Origin: an uncultured Oscillospiraceae bacterium
GTDB taxonomy: Bacteria; Bacillota; Clostridia; Oscillospirales; Oscillospiraceae
NCBI GenBank assembly: GCA_910579595.1
Contig: CAJTVM010000005.1
Span: 1 to 62,258, forward strand
Reading direction: 5' to 3'
DNA length: 62,258 nucleotides
Every line of letters begins with the position of its first letter. Within the stretch, counting starts at the first letter, position 1. The position numbers and the translations under genes were made by a program. The notes below the pieces were generated by a model, which had not been told where the DNA came from, did no database searches, and was given only the letters and a program-made list of their open reading frames with translations. Positions 7,531 to 15,018 of the stretch are shown here, one piece after another.

Positions 7531-8688
7531 ATGGCAAAAATCGACATTGTTTCTGGCTTCCTCGGGGCGGGTAAGACTACCCTCATCAAGAAGCTGCTGG
7601 CGGAGGCGTACCAGGGCGAAAAGCTGGTGCTGATTGAAAACGAGTTCGGCGAGATCAGCGTAGACGGCGGCTTTTTGAAGGACACCGGCGTGGAGATCTC
7701 CGAAATGTCCTCCGGCTGCATCTGCTGCTCCCTGGTGGGCGACTTCGGCCGTGCGCTGAACGAGGTGGAGGAAAAGTTCCACCCTGACCGCATCCTTATC
7801 GAGCCTTCCGGCGTGGGCAAGCTGTCCGACGTGGTGGTGGCGGTGCAGAACGCCGCCAAGGACAATCCGGCGCTGAAGCTCAACTCCTTCGTCACCGTGG
7901 CGGACGCCGCCAGGGTGATGGTGTATATGAAGAACTTCGGGGAGTTTTACAACAACCAGGTGGAGAGCGCGGGCACTATCATCCTGTCCCGAACCCAGAA
8001 CCTGACCCAGGAAAAGCTGGAGGCGGCGGTGGAGCGGCTGCGGGGCAAAAACCCCGGCGCGGTGATCCTCACCACCCCCTGGGATCAGCTGGACGGCAAG
8101 ACCATCCTGTCCGCCATTGAAAAAACCTCCCTGGAGGAGGAGCTGCTGGCCCACATCCGCGCTGAGCACGAGGGGTCGGAGGCCGCCCATCACCACCATC
8201 ATCACGATCATGAGGAGCATGACCACGGGCACCATCATCATGACCATGACGATCCTGATCATGATCATCATCATAACCACGACGATCATGGCCATGAACA
8301 CCACCACCATCACGACCACGACGGGCATGATCACGAACACCATCACGATCACGGCCCGGACTGCACCTGCGGCTGCCACGACCATGACCACGATCATCAC
8401 GGCCACCACCACGCCGACGAGGTGTTCACCAGCTGGGGCCGTGAGACGGTGAAGCCCTTTACCCAGGAGGAACTGGAGAACATCCTGGCCCAGCTGGATC
8501 AGGGCGGGTGCGGGGCCATCCTCCGGGCCAAGGGCATTGTTCCCTCCAGGGATGGCGAGTGGCTCCACTTCGATTACGTGCCCGAGGAGCACCAGGTGCG
8601 CACCGGCCCGGCGGATTACACCGGCCGTCTGTGCGTCATCGGCGCGGAGCTGAAGGAAGACCAGCTGTCTGCCCTGTTCGGGCTGTAA
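7531..8688 (+). CDS. CobW/G3E GTPase with giant His-rich loop
   Basis: This 385-residue COG0523 metallochaperone-type GTPase has a Walker A GFLGAGKTT (residues 9-17). It also carries the family's ENEFG motif, the metal-binding SSGCICCSL (CxCC) near residue 63 and EPSGVG. Between the GTPase and the C-terminal CobW_C domain lies an unusually long metal-binding stretch, about residues 220-296. It holds roughly 41 His plus many Asp and a CTCGC cysteine group. Such proteins deliver or store Zn, Ni or Co in the cytoplasm. The usual NKxD GTP-base motif looks replaced by SRTQ. AAAGGA precedes the ATG. A second, different CobW gene follows 12 bases later, so both are probably expressed together. Confidence 0.93.
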   Translation: MAKIDIVSGFLGAGKTTLIKKLLAEAYQGEKLVLIENEFGEISVDGGFLKDTGVEISEMSSGCICCSLVGDFGRALNEVEEKFHPDRILIEPSGVGKLSDVVVAVQNAAKDNPALKLNSFVTVADAARVMVYMKNFGEFYNNQVESAGTIILSRTQNLTQEKLEAAVERLRGKNPGAVILTTPWDQLDGKTILSAIEKTSLEEELLAHIRAEHEGSEAAHHHHHHDHEEHDHGHHHHDHDDPDHDHHHNHDDHGHEHHHHHDHDGHDHEHHHDHGPDCTCGCHDHDHDHHGHHHADEVFTSWGRETVKPFTQEELENILAQLDQGGCGAILRAKGIVPSRDGEWLHFDYVPEEHQVRTGPADYTGRLCVIGAELKEDQLSALFGL

Positions 8689-8700
8689 GAGGGGCGGGGC

Positions 8701-9633
8701 ATGGATATCCCAGTATACCTGTTTGCCGGATTTCTGGACGGCGGCAAGACCTCTTTTATCAATGGGATTTTGCGGGACGGCTTCGCCTGGGAGAACCGAA
8801 CCCTGCTGATCTGCTGTGAGGAGGGGGCGGAGGAATACGATTCCAAGGCCCTGCGCAACGTCACGGTGGTCAATGTGGGCGAGGAAGCCGATCTGACCCG
8901 GGACTTCCTCAAGCAGTGCGAGAAAAAGTACAAGCCCCGCCAGGTGATGGTGGAGTTCAACGGGATGTGGTCGCTGGGGCGGTTTTATCAGGACGCCCTG
9001 CCCGATAACTGGGTGCTGTACCAGATCATGACCATGGTAGAGGCGGCGACCTTCGACATGTACGCGAAAAACATGGGCCAGCTCATGATGGAGAAGATCA
9101 CCAACGCGGATATGATCGTGTTCAACCGCTGCGATGAATCGCTGCGCGCCGCCCTGCGCCAGCGCAACCTGCGCATGGTGAACCGCCGGGCCAACATCTA
9201 CCTGGAAAACAGTGACGGTACCAGCGAGGACTACGCTGACGAGACGGTGTGCCCCTTTGATCTCAGCCAGGATATCATCCAGATCCCGGACGATGACTTC
9301 GGTGTGTGGTATGTGGATGTGATGGAACACCCCGAGCGCTACGAGGGCAAGGCCATCCGGGCGAAAACGGTGGTGTGCCACCTGCCTCAGTATCCCGGCG
9401 AGGTGATTTTGGGGCGGTTCGCCATGACCTGCTGTGAGAACGATATCGCCTTCCTGGGCCTGGTGGCCCGAGGGGAGGGCTTTGACGCCTATGAAAACCG
9501 CGCCTGGGCGGATGTGACGGGTATCGTTCACCTGGAGCGCCACAAGGCGTACCAGGGGGAGGACGGGCCGGTGCTCCAGGTAACCGCGCTCAGTCCGGCG
9601 GAGAAGCCCGCGCAGGAGGTATTGACCTTCTGA
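8701..9633 (+). CDS. CobW-like GTPase fused to TIGR03943/DUF1980-like domain
   Basis: The 310-residue protein begins with a CobW-type P-loop (AGFLDGGKTSF, about residues 9-19) and keeps an NRCD base motif (about 141-144). It lacks the GCxCC metal motif of its neighbour. From about residue 198 onward it matches the C-terminal domain of TIGR03943 (YcgQ-like) proteins. That part starts with 'FGVWYVDVMEHPERYEGKAI', then 'LGRFAMTCCENDIAFLGLVA' and 'WADVTGIVHLE'. TIGR03943 proteins normally pair with a COG0701 permease and are linked to zinc homeostasis. So this looks like a GTPase joined to a half usually found on a membrane partner. The permease itself is not here. Metal handling is inferred, not shown. 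Confidence 0.85.
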   Translation: MDIPVYLFAGFLDGGKTSFINGILRDGFAWENRTLLICCEEGAEEYDSKALRNVTVVNVGEEADLTRDFLKQCEKKYKPRQVMVEFNGMWSLGRFYQDALPDNWVLYQIMTMVEAATFDMYAKNMGQLMMEKITNADMIVFNRCDESLRAALRQRNLRMVNRRANIYLENSDGTSEDYADETVCPFDLSQDIIQIPDDDFGVWYVDVMEHPERYEGKAIRAKTVVCHLPQYPGEVILGRFAMTCCENDIAFLGLVARGEGFDAYENRAWADVTGIVHLERHKAYQGEDGPVLQVTALSPAEKPAQEVLTF

Positions 9634-9665
9634 ATTCGCGCTGGGATTGGAGGAAGGTATTTTAG

Positions 9666-9814
9666 ACCAAGAGAGAACAGCTGGAAACCGAGCGGTGGGT
9701 ATTTGATATCTACAGCGGCATATTGGTGAACAGCCTGGAATTCCGACCGGGACCGCGCCGGAGGATCCCTGCTATGACATTGCCGTGATGTCTACCCCGC
9801 CGGCAGAGCAGTAG
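9666..9814 (+). pseudogene. Small frameshifted ORF remnant
   Basis: After the second CobW gene there is a coding-like stretch with no start codon: TKREQLETERWVFDIYSG, then ILVNSLEFRPG. A +1 or -1 shift near 9760 continues it as TAPEDPCYDIAVMSTPPAEQ and a stop at 9812-9814. The amino-acid composition looks natural across the shift, so I read it as the decayed end of a small gene of unknown family. It could equally be chance. Confidence 0.35.
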
Positions 9815-9829
9815 AGGAAATACTGACCG

Positions 9830-9866
9830 CAGGCCCCGCGTTTACGGACGCGGGGCCTGTTTTTTC
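9830..9866 (+). terminator. Rho-independent terminator
   Basis: A perfect 11-bp GC stem (9830-9840 with 9849-9859) is followed by seven T residues (9860-9866). It closes the CobW operon. Confidence 0.88.
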
Positions 9867-9928
9867 CAAAACATGAACGGCCTCTGTTCTGCATAAGGTG
9901 TAGCAATACCGAGATCGGAGGGGTTATC

Positions 9929-10711
9929 ATGAAAGGAACCAAAATCATTTACCTGAGCAGAAAACTGATCGCGGCGGCAGCCTGTGCCGCGGCGGCAGCC
10001 ATGATGTTCTGGGTTGTGAACCATCCGGCGGTGGTGGGTGCGTCCGCCACCACCCGGCAGCTGCCCATCTACTGCGTGCAGAAGGACTATAAGGTGCTGT
10101 CCATCAGCTTTGACGCCGCCTGGGGGAACGAGGACACCCCGCAGCTCATTGACATCCTGGGTAAATACAACGTGAAGGCCACCTTTTTCGTGGTGGGCGA
10201 GTGGGTGGACAAATACCCGGAATCCGTCAAGGCGCTGTCCGACGCGGGCCACGAGGTGATGAGCCACTCCAACACCCACGCTCATTTCAACAGCCTGTCC
10301 GCCCAGGAGATTGTGGAGGATCTCAATGCCTGCGGAGACAAAATCGAAGGGGTAACCGGGGTGCGGCCCACTCTGTTCCGCTGCCCCTACGGGGAGTACG
10401 ACGACCATGTGATCAACGCCGTGCGCTCCATGGGGATCGAGCCCATCCAATGGGATGTGGACAGCCTCGACTGGAAGGATCTTTCCGCCCCAGAGATTAC
10501 CAAGCGGGTGGTATCCAAGGTGCAGCCCGGCTCCATCGTACTGTTCCACAACGCCGCCCTCCACACGCCGGAGGCCCTGCCCGGCATCATCGAAACGCTG
10601 CTCCAGGAGGGCTACACCTTTGTGCCCATCTCGGAGCTTATTCTCCCCGGCTCCTGCGGCCAGGACTATACCATCGACCACACCGGGCGGCAGTGCCCCG
10701 GCGGGGCCTGA
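9929..10711 (+). CDS. PdaB-like polysaccharide deacetylase
   Basis: A 260-residue carbohydrate esterase 4 (NodB) protein with an N-terminal membrane anchor or signal (about residues 11-37). The five NodB motifs are visible: SFDAAWGNEDT (the PdaB variant of TFDDG), HSNTHAH for metal binding, RCPYGEY, 'WDVDSLDW', and 'IVLFHN'. PdaB-type enzymes act on spore or cell-wall peptidoglycan or glycans outside the membrane, and the SFDAAWG variant is typical of the sporulation enzyme. I give no gene symbol because several paralogues share this layout. It is a single-gene unit with terminators on both sides; GGAGGGG lies before the ATG. Confidence 0.9.
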   Translation: MKGTKIIYLSRKLIAAAACAAAAAMMFWVVNHPAVVGASATTRQLPIYCVQKDYKVLSISFDAAWGNEDTPQLIDILGKYNVKATFFVVGEWVDKYPESVKALSDAGHEVMSHSNTHAHFNSLSAQEIVEDLNACGDKIEGVTGVRPTLFRCPYGEYDDHVINAVRSMGIEPIQWDVDSLDWKDLSAPEITKRVVSKVQPGSIVLFHNAALHTPEALPGIIETLLQEGYTFVPISELILPGSCGQDYTIDHTGRQCPGGA

Positions 10712-10716
10712 TCGCC

Positions 10717-10750
10717 AAAACCGTTCCCGTGGATCGCGGGAACGGTTTTT
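10717..10750 (+). terminator. Rho-independent terminator
   Basis: A perfect 13-bp stem (10717-10729 with 10737-10749) ends in a T-run. It lies just after the deacetylase stop. Confidence 0.88.
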
Positions 10751-10756
10751 CCGCCC

Positions 10757-10785
10757 TTGCGGCGGACGGGCCGCAGGGGTATAAT
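10757..10785 (+). promoter_or_regulatory. Sigma-A promoter for the PPTase gene
   Basis: TTGCGG (10757-10762) and a perfect TATAAT (10780-10785) are separated by 17 bp, 30 bases before the PPTase start. Confidence 0.65.
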
Positions 10786-10815
10786 AGGTTCCATACGGCA
10801 AGAGGGGGCGGGATC

Positions 10816-11358
10816 ATGACGGTAATCTACGGCGTAACAGGCAGGGATGGCAGAACGTTGGCCTGGCCGCTGCTGGCCTTCGCCATCTGGGACGCCTGGG
10901 GTTGGGGCGCCCTTCCCCCGGTGGAGCGCTCTCCCCGGGGCAAGCCCCTGTTTTCCGGGCGGGACGATCGCTGGTTTTCCCTGTCCCACAGCGGAGGGCT
11001 CGCCCTGTGCGCCCTGTCCACCGCCCCGGTGGGGGTGGATGTGGAGTTGGTGCGCCCCCACCGGGCCGGACTGCCTGCCTACGCCCTCAGCCCGGAGGAA
11101 CTGGCCCGGTTTGACGGCACCTGGGAGGACTTCTGCCGCCTGTGGACGCTGAAGGAGAGCTGGTGCAAGCGGGAGGACAGCCCTTTGTTCCCGCCCAGGG
11201 ACGTGCCCGTCCCGCCGCCCTGTCCCCACCGCGGCTATGCCGGGGAGGGCTGGCGGGCGGCGGTGTGCTGTTCCGGCGCGCCGCCCCGGGAGATCCTCTG
11301 GCTAAACCCGGAAAGGCTGGCCTTGCGCCCTGGGCCGGACTGTGGTAAAATCATGTAA
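10816..11358 (+). CDS. Sfp-type 4'-phosphopantetheinyl transferase
   Basis: This 180-residue protein moves phosphopantetheine from CoA to a carrier-protein serine, activating acyl, peptidyl or aryl carrier proteins. It has the Sfp-family motifs FSLSHSGGLALCALS, 'VGVDVELVRP' (magnesium-binding Asp and Glu), and 'FCRLWTLKESWCKRED' (the WxxKES(W/Y)xK signature). It is shorter than B. subtilis Sfp (about 224 residues), losing mostly the N-terminal part. I start at ATG 10816 after AGAGGGGGCGGG; the longer open frame upstream is a shadow of the deacetylase. No NRPS, PKS or fatty-acid genes are nearby, so its carrier protein must be elsewhere. Confidence 0.87.
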   Translation: MTVIYGVTGRDGRTLAWPLLAFAIWDAWGWGALPPVERSPRGKPLFSGRDDRWFSLSHSGGLALCALSTAPVGVDVELVRPHRAGLPAYALSPEELARFDGTWEDFCRLWTLKESWCKREDSPLFPPRDVPVPPPCPHRGYAGEGWRAAVCCSGAPPREILWLNPERLALRPGPDCGKIM

Positions 11359-11392
11359 AAGCAGACTGCACAAAGAGAAAGAAGGCGGGCTT

Positions 11393-12229
11393 ATGGCTAT
11401 CACCATCACAGACACCGTGCCAGAGGAGGTCACACAGAACTTTCGGGAAAATATCCGCGACATCACCGCCAGCAAGGTGTTCAGCGCGGTGATTGTGGCT
11501 GTGGTGAGCCTGCTGGTGATCAAGGTGCTGACGTCCCTGCTGGATCGCGCCCTGCGCCGGTCCAAAATGGAGGACACCCTGAAAAAACTGTTGCGCACCC
11601 TGTTTAAAGGTATATCATGGTTTGTGGCAATCATTGTTGTGCTGGGCTGCCTGGGCATTGAGGTCACATCCTTGGTGGCGGTGCTGTCGGTAATTGGCCT
11701 GGCCTTCTCCCTGGCGCTGCAAAACTTCCTGTCCAATGTGGCGGGGGGGATGCAGCTGCTGGCCTCCCACCCCTTCAAGCCGGGGGACTATGTGGAGGCG
11801 GGGGGCTGCTCGGGCACGGTGTCGGAGATCGGGATGTTCTACACCCGGCTGGCCACTTATGACAATAAGCTGGTGCAGATCCCCAACAGCTCTGTGGTGT
11901 CGGCCAACATCGTCAACTACTCCGCCCAGGCCAACCGGCGGGTGGATCTGATGGTGTCCGCCGCCTATGACTCCCCCCTGGGGCTGGTGCTGTCCACCCT
12001 GGTGGAGCTGGCGGAGGCCCACGAGCTGGTTCTGGGCGACCCCGCCCCCGCCGCCCATGTCACCTCCTACGGCGACAATGCCATTGGGTATGCGCTCCGG
12101 GCCTGGTGCGCCACCGCCGACTACTGGACGGTGTACAACGATCTCATTGACAGCATCAAGCCCGCCTTTGACGCGGCCGGGATTCAGATGACCTATCCCC
12201 ATGTCAACGTGCACATGGTGGAGGAATAA
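11393..12229 (+). CDS. MscS-family mechanosensitive channel
   Basis: The 278-residue membrane protein has hydrophobic segments at about residues 30-50, 70-88 and 93-115. The last continues into the Gly/Ala-rich pore helix LALQNFLSNVAGGMQLLAS, the hallmark of TM3 in MscS. The beta domain follows with 'HPFKPGDYVEAGGCSGTVSE' and 'VQIPNSSVVSANIVNYS', then the C-terminal alpha/beta domain. It releases ions and small solutes on osmotic downshock. I start at ATG 11393, seven bases after AAGGCGGG, rather than the in-frame codon 17 triplets upstream. It follows the PPTase by 34 bases and is probably co-transcribed. Confidence 0.93.
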   Translation: MAITITDTVPEEVTQNFRENIRDITASKVFSAVIVAVVSLLVIKVLTSLLDRALRRSKMEDTLKKLLRTLFKGISWFVAIIVVLGCLGIEVTSLVAVLSVIGLAFSLALQNFLSNVAGGMQLLASHPFKPGDYVEAGGCSGTVSEIGMFYTRLATYDNKLVQIPNSSVVSANIVNYSAQANRRVDLMVSAAYDSPLGLVLSTLVELAEAHELVLGDPAPAAHVTSYGDNAIGYALRAWCATADYWTVYNDLIDSIKPAFDAAGIQMTYPHVNVHMVEE

Positions 12230-12252
12230 CGGGGGGGAAATGGAGGGACACT

Positions 12253-12876
12253 GTGAAAAAGGGAAAATTCATCGCCCTGGAGGGTATTGACGGATCGGGG
12301 AAAAGTACGCAGATCAGCCGGTTGGCGCGGCGCATTGAGGAGCTGGGCCTGCCCTGCCGCACGGACTGTGAGCCCACCGGGCGGCCCGCCGGCGCGCTGA
12401 TCCGGAAGGCCCTCACCGGGCAGGCGCCGCTGGATCCCCGGGTGATTGCGGCGCTGTTCGCCGCTGACCGGATGGATCACCTGGTCAACGGGGAGAATGG
12501 CGTGTGTGCCGCTATTGCCCAGGGGATCACCGTGGTCACCGACCGCTACTATTTTTCGTCCTACGCCTATCAAGGCGCGGATGTGGGCATGGACTGGGTT
12601 ATCCAGGCCAACGCCCTCAGTGCGCAGCTGCTCCGGCCCACCGTCACCGTATTTCTGGACGTTCCGCCCCAGGCGGCCATGGAGCGCATCCTCCGCAACC
12701 GGGATCATGTGGAACTGTTTGAGCGGGAGGAGCGGCTGCACCATACCCGGGCGCTGTATTTTGAGGCATTTGATCGCATGAAGGACGTGGAGCGTGTAGC
12801 GGTGGTGGACGGTACCGGCGGCGAGAACGAGGTGGCGGAGCGGGTTTGGGCGGCAGTCCGGCCGTTTTTTGACTGA
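12253..12876 (+). CDS. tmk: Thymidylate kinase-like dTMP kinase
   Basis: The 207-residue protein starts at GTG 12253 with GGAGGG seven bases upstream. The P-loop ALEGIDGSGKSTQ is at residues 8-20, the DRY motif in VVTDRYYFSSYAYQG, and the Asp in TVFLDVPP. These define the thymidylate kinase family, which makes dTDP from dTMP in the cytoplasm. The LID-like part is short (NRDHVELFEREERL). This lineage often has a second, more canonical tmk next to holB; the isolated placement here, after mscS, means this could be a divergent paralogue. Confidence 0.87.
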   Translation: MKKGKFIALEGIDGSGKSTQISRLARRIEELGLPCRTDCEPTGRPAGALIRKALTGQAPLDPRVIAALFAADRMDHLVNGENGVCAAIAQGITVVTDRYYFSSYAYQGADVGMDWVIQANALSAQLLRPTVTVFLDVPPQAAMERILRNRDHVELFEREERLHHTRALYFEAFDRMKDVERVAVVDGTGGENEVAERVWAAVRPFFD

Positions 12877-12931
12877 ATCCCGGACAAGCCGCTTAACAAA
12901 GTTGGGGCGGCGTACCCCTATCCAATTATAA

Positions 12932-13093
12932 GAACCTGTATTCACAACCTCAATTCACCGTTTGGCCGGGTCTATTCCCGCCATGCCGCGTTAAATTTTC
13001 TGGAAATAAACACAATGATTCCTGCGAAAATTTGCCTTACCTGACGGGAAAATCCCTTGCCCATCCGGCGGTTTCGGCTGTGAATACAGGTTC
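12932..13093. mobile_element. MITE-like element, copy 1
   Basis: A 162-bp non-coding element bounded by perfect 15-bp inverted repeats (GAACCTGTATTCACA at 12932-12946 and its complement at 13079-13093). It is flanked by a 3-bp duplication TAA (12929-12931 and 13094-13096). A second copy at 44980-45140, in the opposite orientation, is about 95% identical by eye. No ORF lies inside, so it is a non-autonomous element that must be moved by a transposase encoded elsewhere. It fills most of the gap between tmk and the bile salt hydrolase gene and ends 30 bases before the latter's start. Confidence 0.88.
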
Positions 13094-13123
13094 TAAGAAT
13101 ATGGCTAATACGGAGGAATTTCC

Positions 13124-14098
13124 ATGTGCACGGCGGCAACCTATCTGACAAAGGATTTTTACTTCGGGAGAACGCTGGACTATGACTGTTCCTACGGGGA
13201 GGAGGTTACCATTACCCCCCGGAGCTATCCCTTCCGCTTTCGGGCGGTCGGGACGCTCAGCCGCCACTATGCCATGATCGGCATGGCCCATGTGGAGGAG
13301 GGCTGCCCCCTCTATTATGAGGCGGTGAATGAGAAGGGCCTGGGCATGGCGGGGCTGAACTTTGTGGGCAACGCGTTTTACCACCAGCCCGTCCCCGACA
13401 AGGACAACGTGGCCACGTTCGAGTTCATCCCCTGGATTTTGAGCCGCTGTGGCACGGTAGGTGAGGCGCGGGGGATGCTGAAGCGGGTGAACCTGACCAG
13501 TGAGAGCTTCAGCGACGCCCTGCCCTGCGCCCAGCTTCACTGGATCATTGCGGACAGAGACGGGGCCATCGTGGTAGAATCGTTAAAGGACGGCCTGCGG
13601 GTGTACGATAACCCGGCGGGGGTGCTGGCCAATAACCCACCCTTTGACCAGCAGATGTTTCATCTGAACAACTATATGGCCCTGTCCCCCTGCCAGCCCC
13701 AGAACCGCTTTTCAGACAAGCTGGACCTGACCTGTTACAGCCGGGGGATGGGGGCGCTGGGCCTGCCCGGCGACCTGTCCTCCCAGTCCCGGTTTGTCCG
13801 GGCGGCGTTTGTGCGGCTTAATTCCCTTTCCGGCGACTCGGAAGGGGAGAGCGTCAGCCAGTTTTTCCACATCCTGAACAGCGTGGATCAGCAGCGGGGC
13901 TGCTGTGAGGTGAGGCCGGGGGAATATGAGTACACCATCTACACCTGCTGCTGCAACGCGGACAAGGGGATTTACTACTATACCACCTATGACAACCACC
14001 AGATCACTGCGGTGGATCTCCACCGGGTGGGGCTGGACGGCGGGGAATTGGTACGCTATCCTATGATCACTGGGGAGCAAATCCGGTTCCAGAACTGA
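13124..14098 (+). CDS. bsh: Bile salt hydrolase (choloylglycine hydrolase)
   Basis: A 324-residue Ntn-hydrolase that cleaves the amide bond of glycine- or taurine-conjugated bile acids. Removal of Met exposes the catalytic Cys2 (MCTAATY). Other expected residues are visible: Arg16 and Asp19 in FGRTLDYD, Asn79 in GLNFVGNA, Asn170 in VLANNPPF, and Arg225 in SSQSRFVRAAF. The GLNFVGNA form and the overall length fit gut bile salt hydrolases rather than penicillin V acylases. There is no signal peptide, as usual for cytoplasmic BSH. CGGAGGA precedes the ATG. Its promoter must lie within or before the MITE directly upstream. It points to life in an animal intestine. Confidence 0.94.
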   Translation: MCTAATYLTKDFYFGRTLDYDCSYGEEVTITPRSYPFRFRAVGTLSRHYAMIGMAHVEEGCPLYYEAVNEKGLGMAGLNFVGNAFYHQPVPDKDNVATFEFIPWILSRCGTVGEARGMLKRVNLTSESFSDALPCAQLHWIIADRDGAIVVESLKDGLRVYDNPAGVLANNPPFDQQMFHLNNYMALSPCQPQNRFSDKLDLTCYSRGMGALGLPGDLSSQSRFVRAAFVRLNSLSGDSEGESVSQFFHILNSVDQQRGCCEVRPGEYEYTIYTCCCNADKGIYYYTTYDNHQITAVDLHRVGLDGGELVRYPMITGEQIRFQN

Positions 14099-14135
14099 AT
14101 ACCAGATGCTGGGCGGCGGGGAGGCTGAACACTCT

Positions 14136-14939
14136 ATGAGTACAATCGAAGAAAAGCGCCTGTTTCTGTTGGACATGGACGGTACCATTTACCTGGACGA
14201 GGCGCTGTTTCCCGGTACCATCCCCTTCCTCCAGGCGGTGCGGGCGCGGGGGGGACAGTATCTGTTTCTCACCAACAACTCGTCCAAGTCGGCGGACGCC
14301 TATATCGAAAAGCTGGGCCGCATGGGGATTGCGTCCGGCCGGGAGGACTTCCTCACCTCGGTGGACGCGCTGATCGTGGATTTGGCAAATCGCCCGCCCT
14401 GCCGGCTGTGCTACGCCTTTGGCACGGAAAGCTTCAAAGCCCAGCTCTGGGAGGCGGGGATCCCCGTTACGGACAAGCTGGAGGACGGGGTGGACTGCCT
14501 GCTTGTTGGCTTTGACACCGAACTGACCTTTCAAAAATTGGAGGACGCCTGCATCCTGCTGAACCGTGGGGTGGACTTTATCGCCACCAACCCGGACTGG
14601 GTGTGCCCCACCTGGTACGGATCGGTGCCCGACTGCGGCAGCGTGTGCGAAATGCTGTATCGCGCCACCGGCCGCAGGCCCCGGGTCGCTGGCAAGCCCC
14701 AGCCCGCCATGGCGCGGCTGGCCCTGGAGCGCACCGGCTTTGCCCGGTCGCAGGCCCTGATGGTGGGCGACCGGCTGTATACCGACATTGCCTCCGGCGT
14801 CAACGCCGGAATTGACACCGCCTTCGTCCTGTCCGGCGAGGGGACGCGGGAGGATCTGGCGGCAAGCGACGTGCGCCCTACCTGGGTGTTCGACGATATT
14901 TCCGCCCTTCACCGGGCGTGGAAGGGGGAGGGCGGCTGA
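14136..14939 (+). CDS. HAD-IIA family sugar phosphatase (NagD/AraL-like)
   Basis: A 267-residue HAD phosphatase with motif I LLDMDGTIYLDEALFPG (nucleophile and acid/base Asp), motif II FLTNNSS, the motif III lysine in VAGKPQPAMA, and motif IV MVGDRLYTDI. The C2a cap between motifs II and III makes it a NagD/AraL/PGP-type enzyme acting on small phosphorylated sugars or glycolate. The exact substrate cannot be read from sequence. I start at ATG 14136, 11 bases after GGGGAGG; an earlier in-frame ATG at 14106 has no ribosome binding site. It follows bsh by 37 bases and precedes an MFS transporter. Confidence 0.9.
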   Translation: MSTIEEKRLFLLDMDGTIYLDEALFPGTIPFLQAVRARGGQYLFLTNNSSKSADAYIEKLGRMGIASGREDFLTSVDALIVDLANRPPCRLCYAFGTESFKAQLWEAGIPVTDKLEDGVDCLLVGFDTELTFQKLEDACILLNRGVDFIATNPDWVCPTWYGSVPDCGSVCEMLYRATGRRPRVAGKPQPAMARLALERTGFARSQALMVGDRLYTDIASGVNAGIDTAFVLSGEGTREDLAASDVRPTWVFDDISALHRAWKGEGG

Positions 14940-15018
14940 ACGCACACCTGGACTCATCGGCAAATACCCGCTCGGAACGCCCCATTGGGCGCATTAACAA
15001 GGAAAAGAGAGTGGTACG

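Noticed and set aside
8189..8420. Repeated short units that could suggest a CRISPR or tandem-repeat array
   Set aside because: They are His and Asp codons in a continuous reading frame of a metal-binding loop, with no fixed repeat length or spacers.
7363..9543. Upstream part of a 1011-codon minus-strand frame that continues from rfbA
   Set aside because: It is antisense to the two CobW genes; its Val/Met-rich repeat stretch is the complement of the His codons. The rfbA start at 7362 has its own ribosome binding site.
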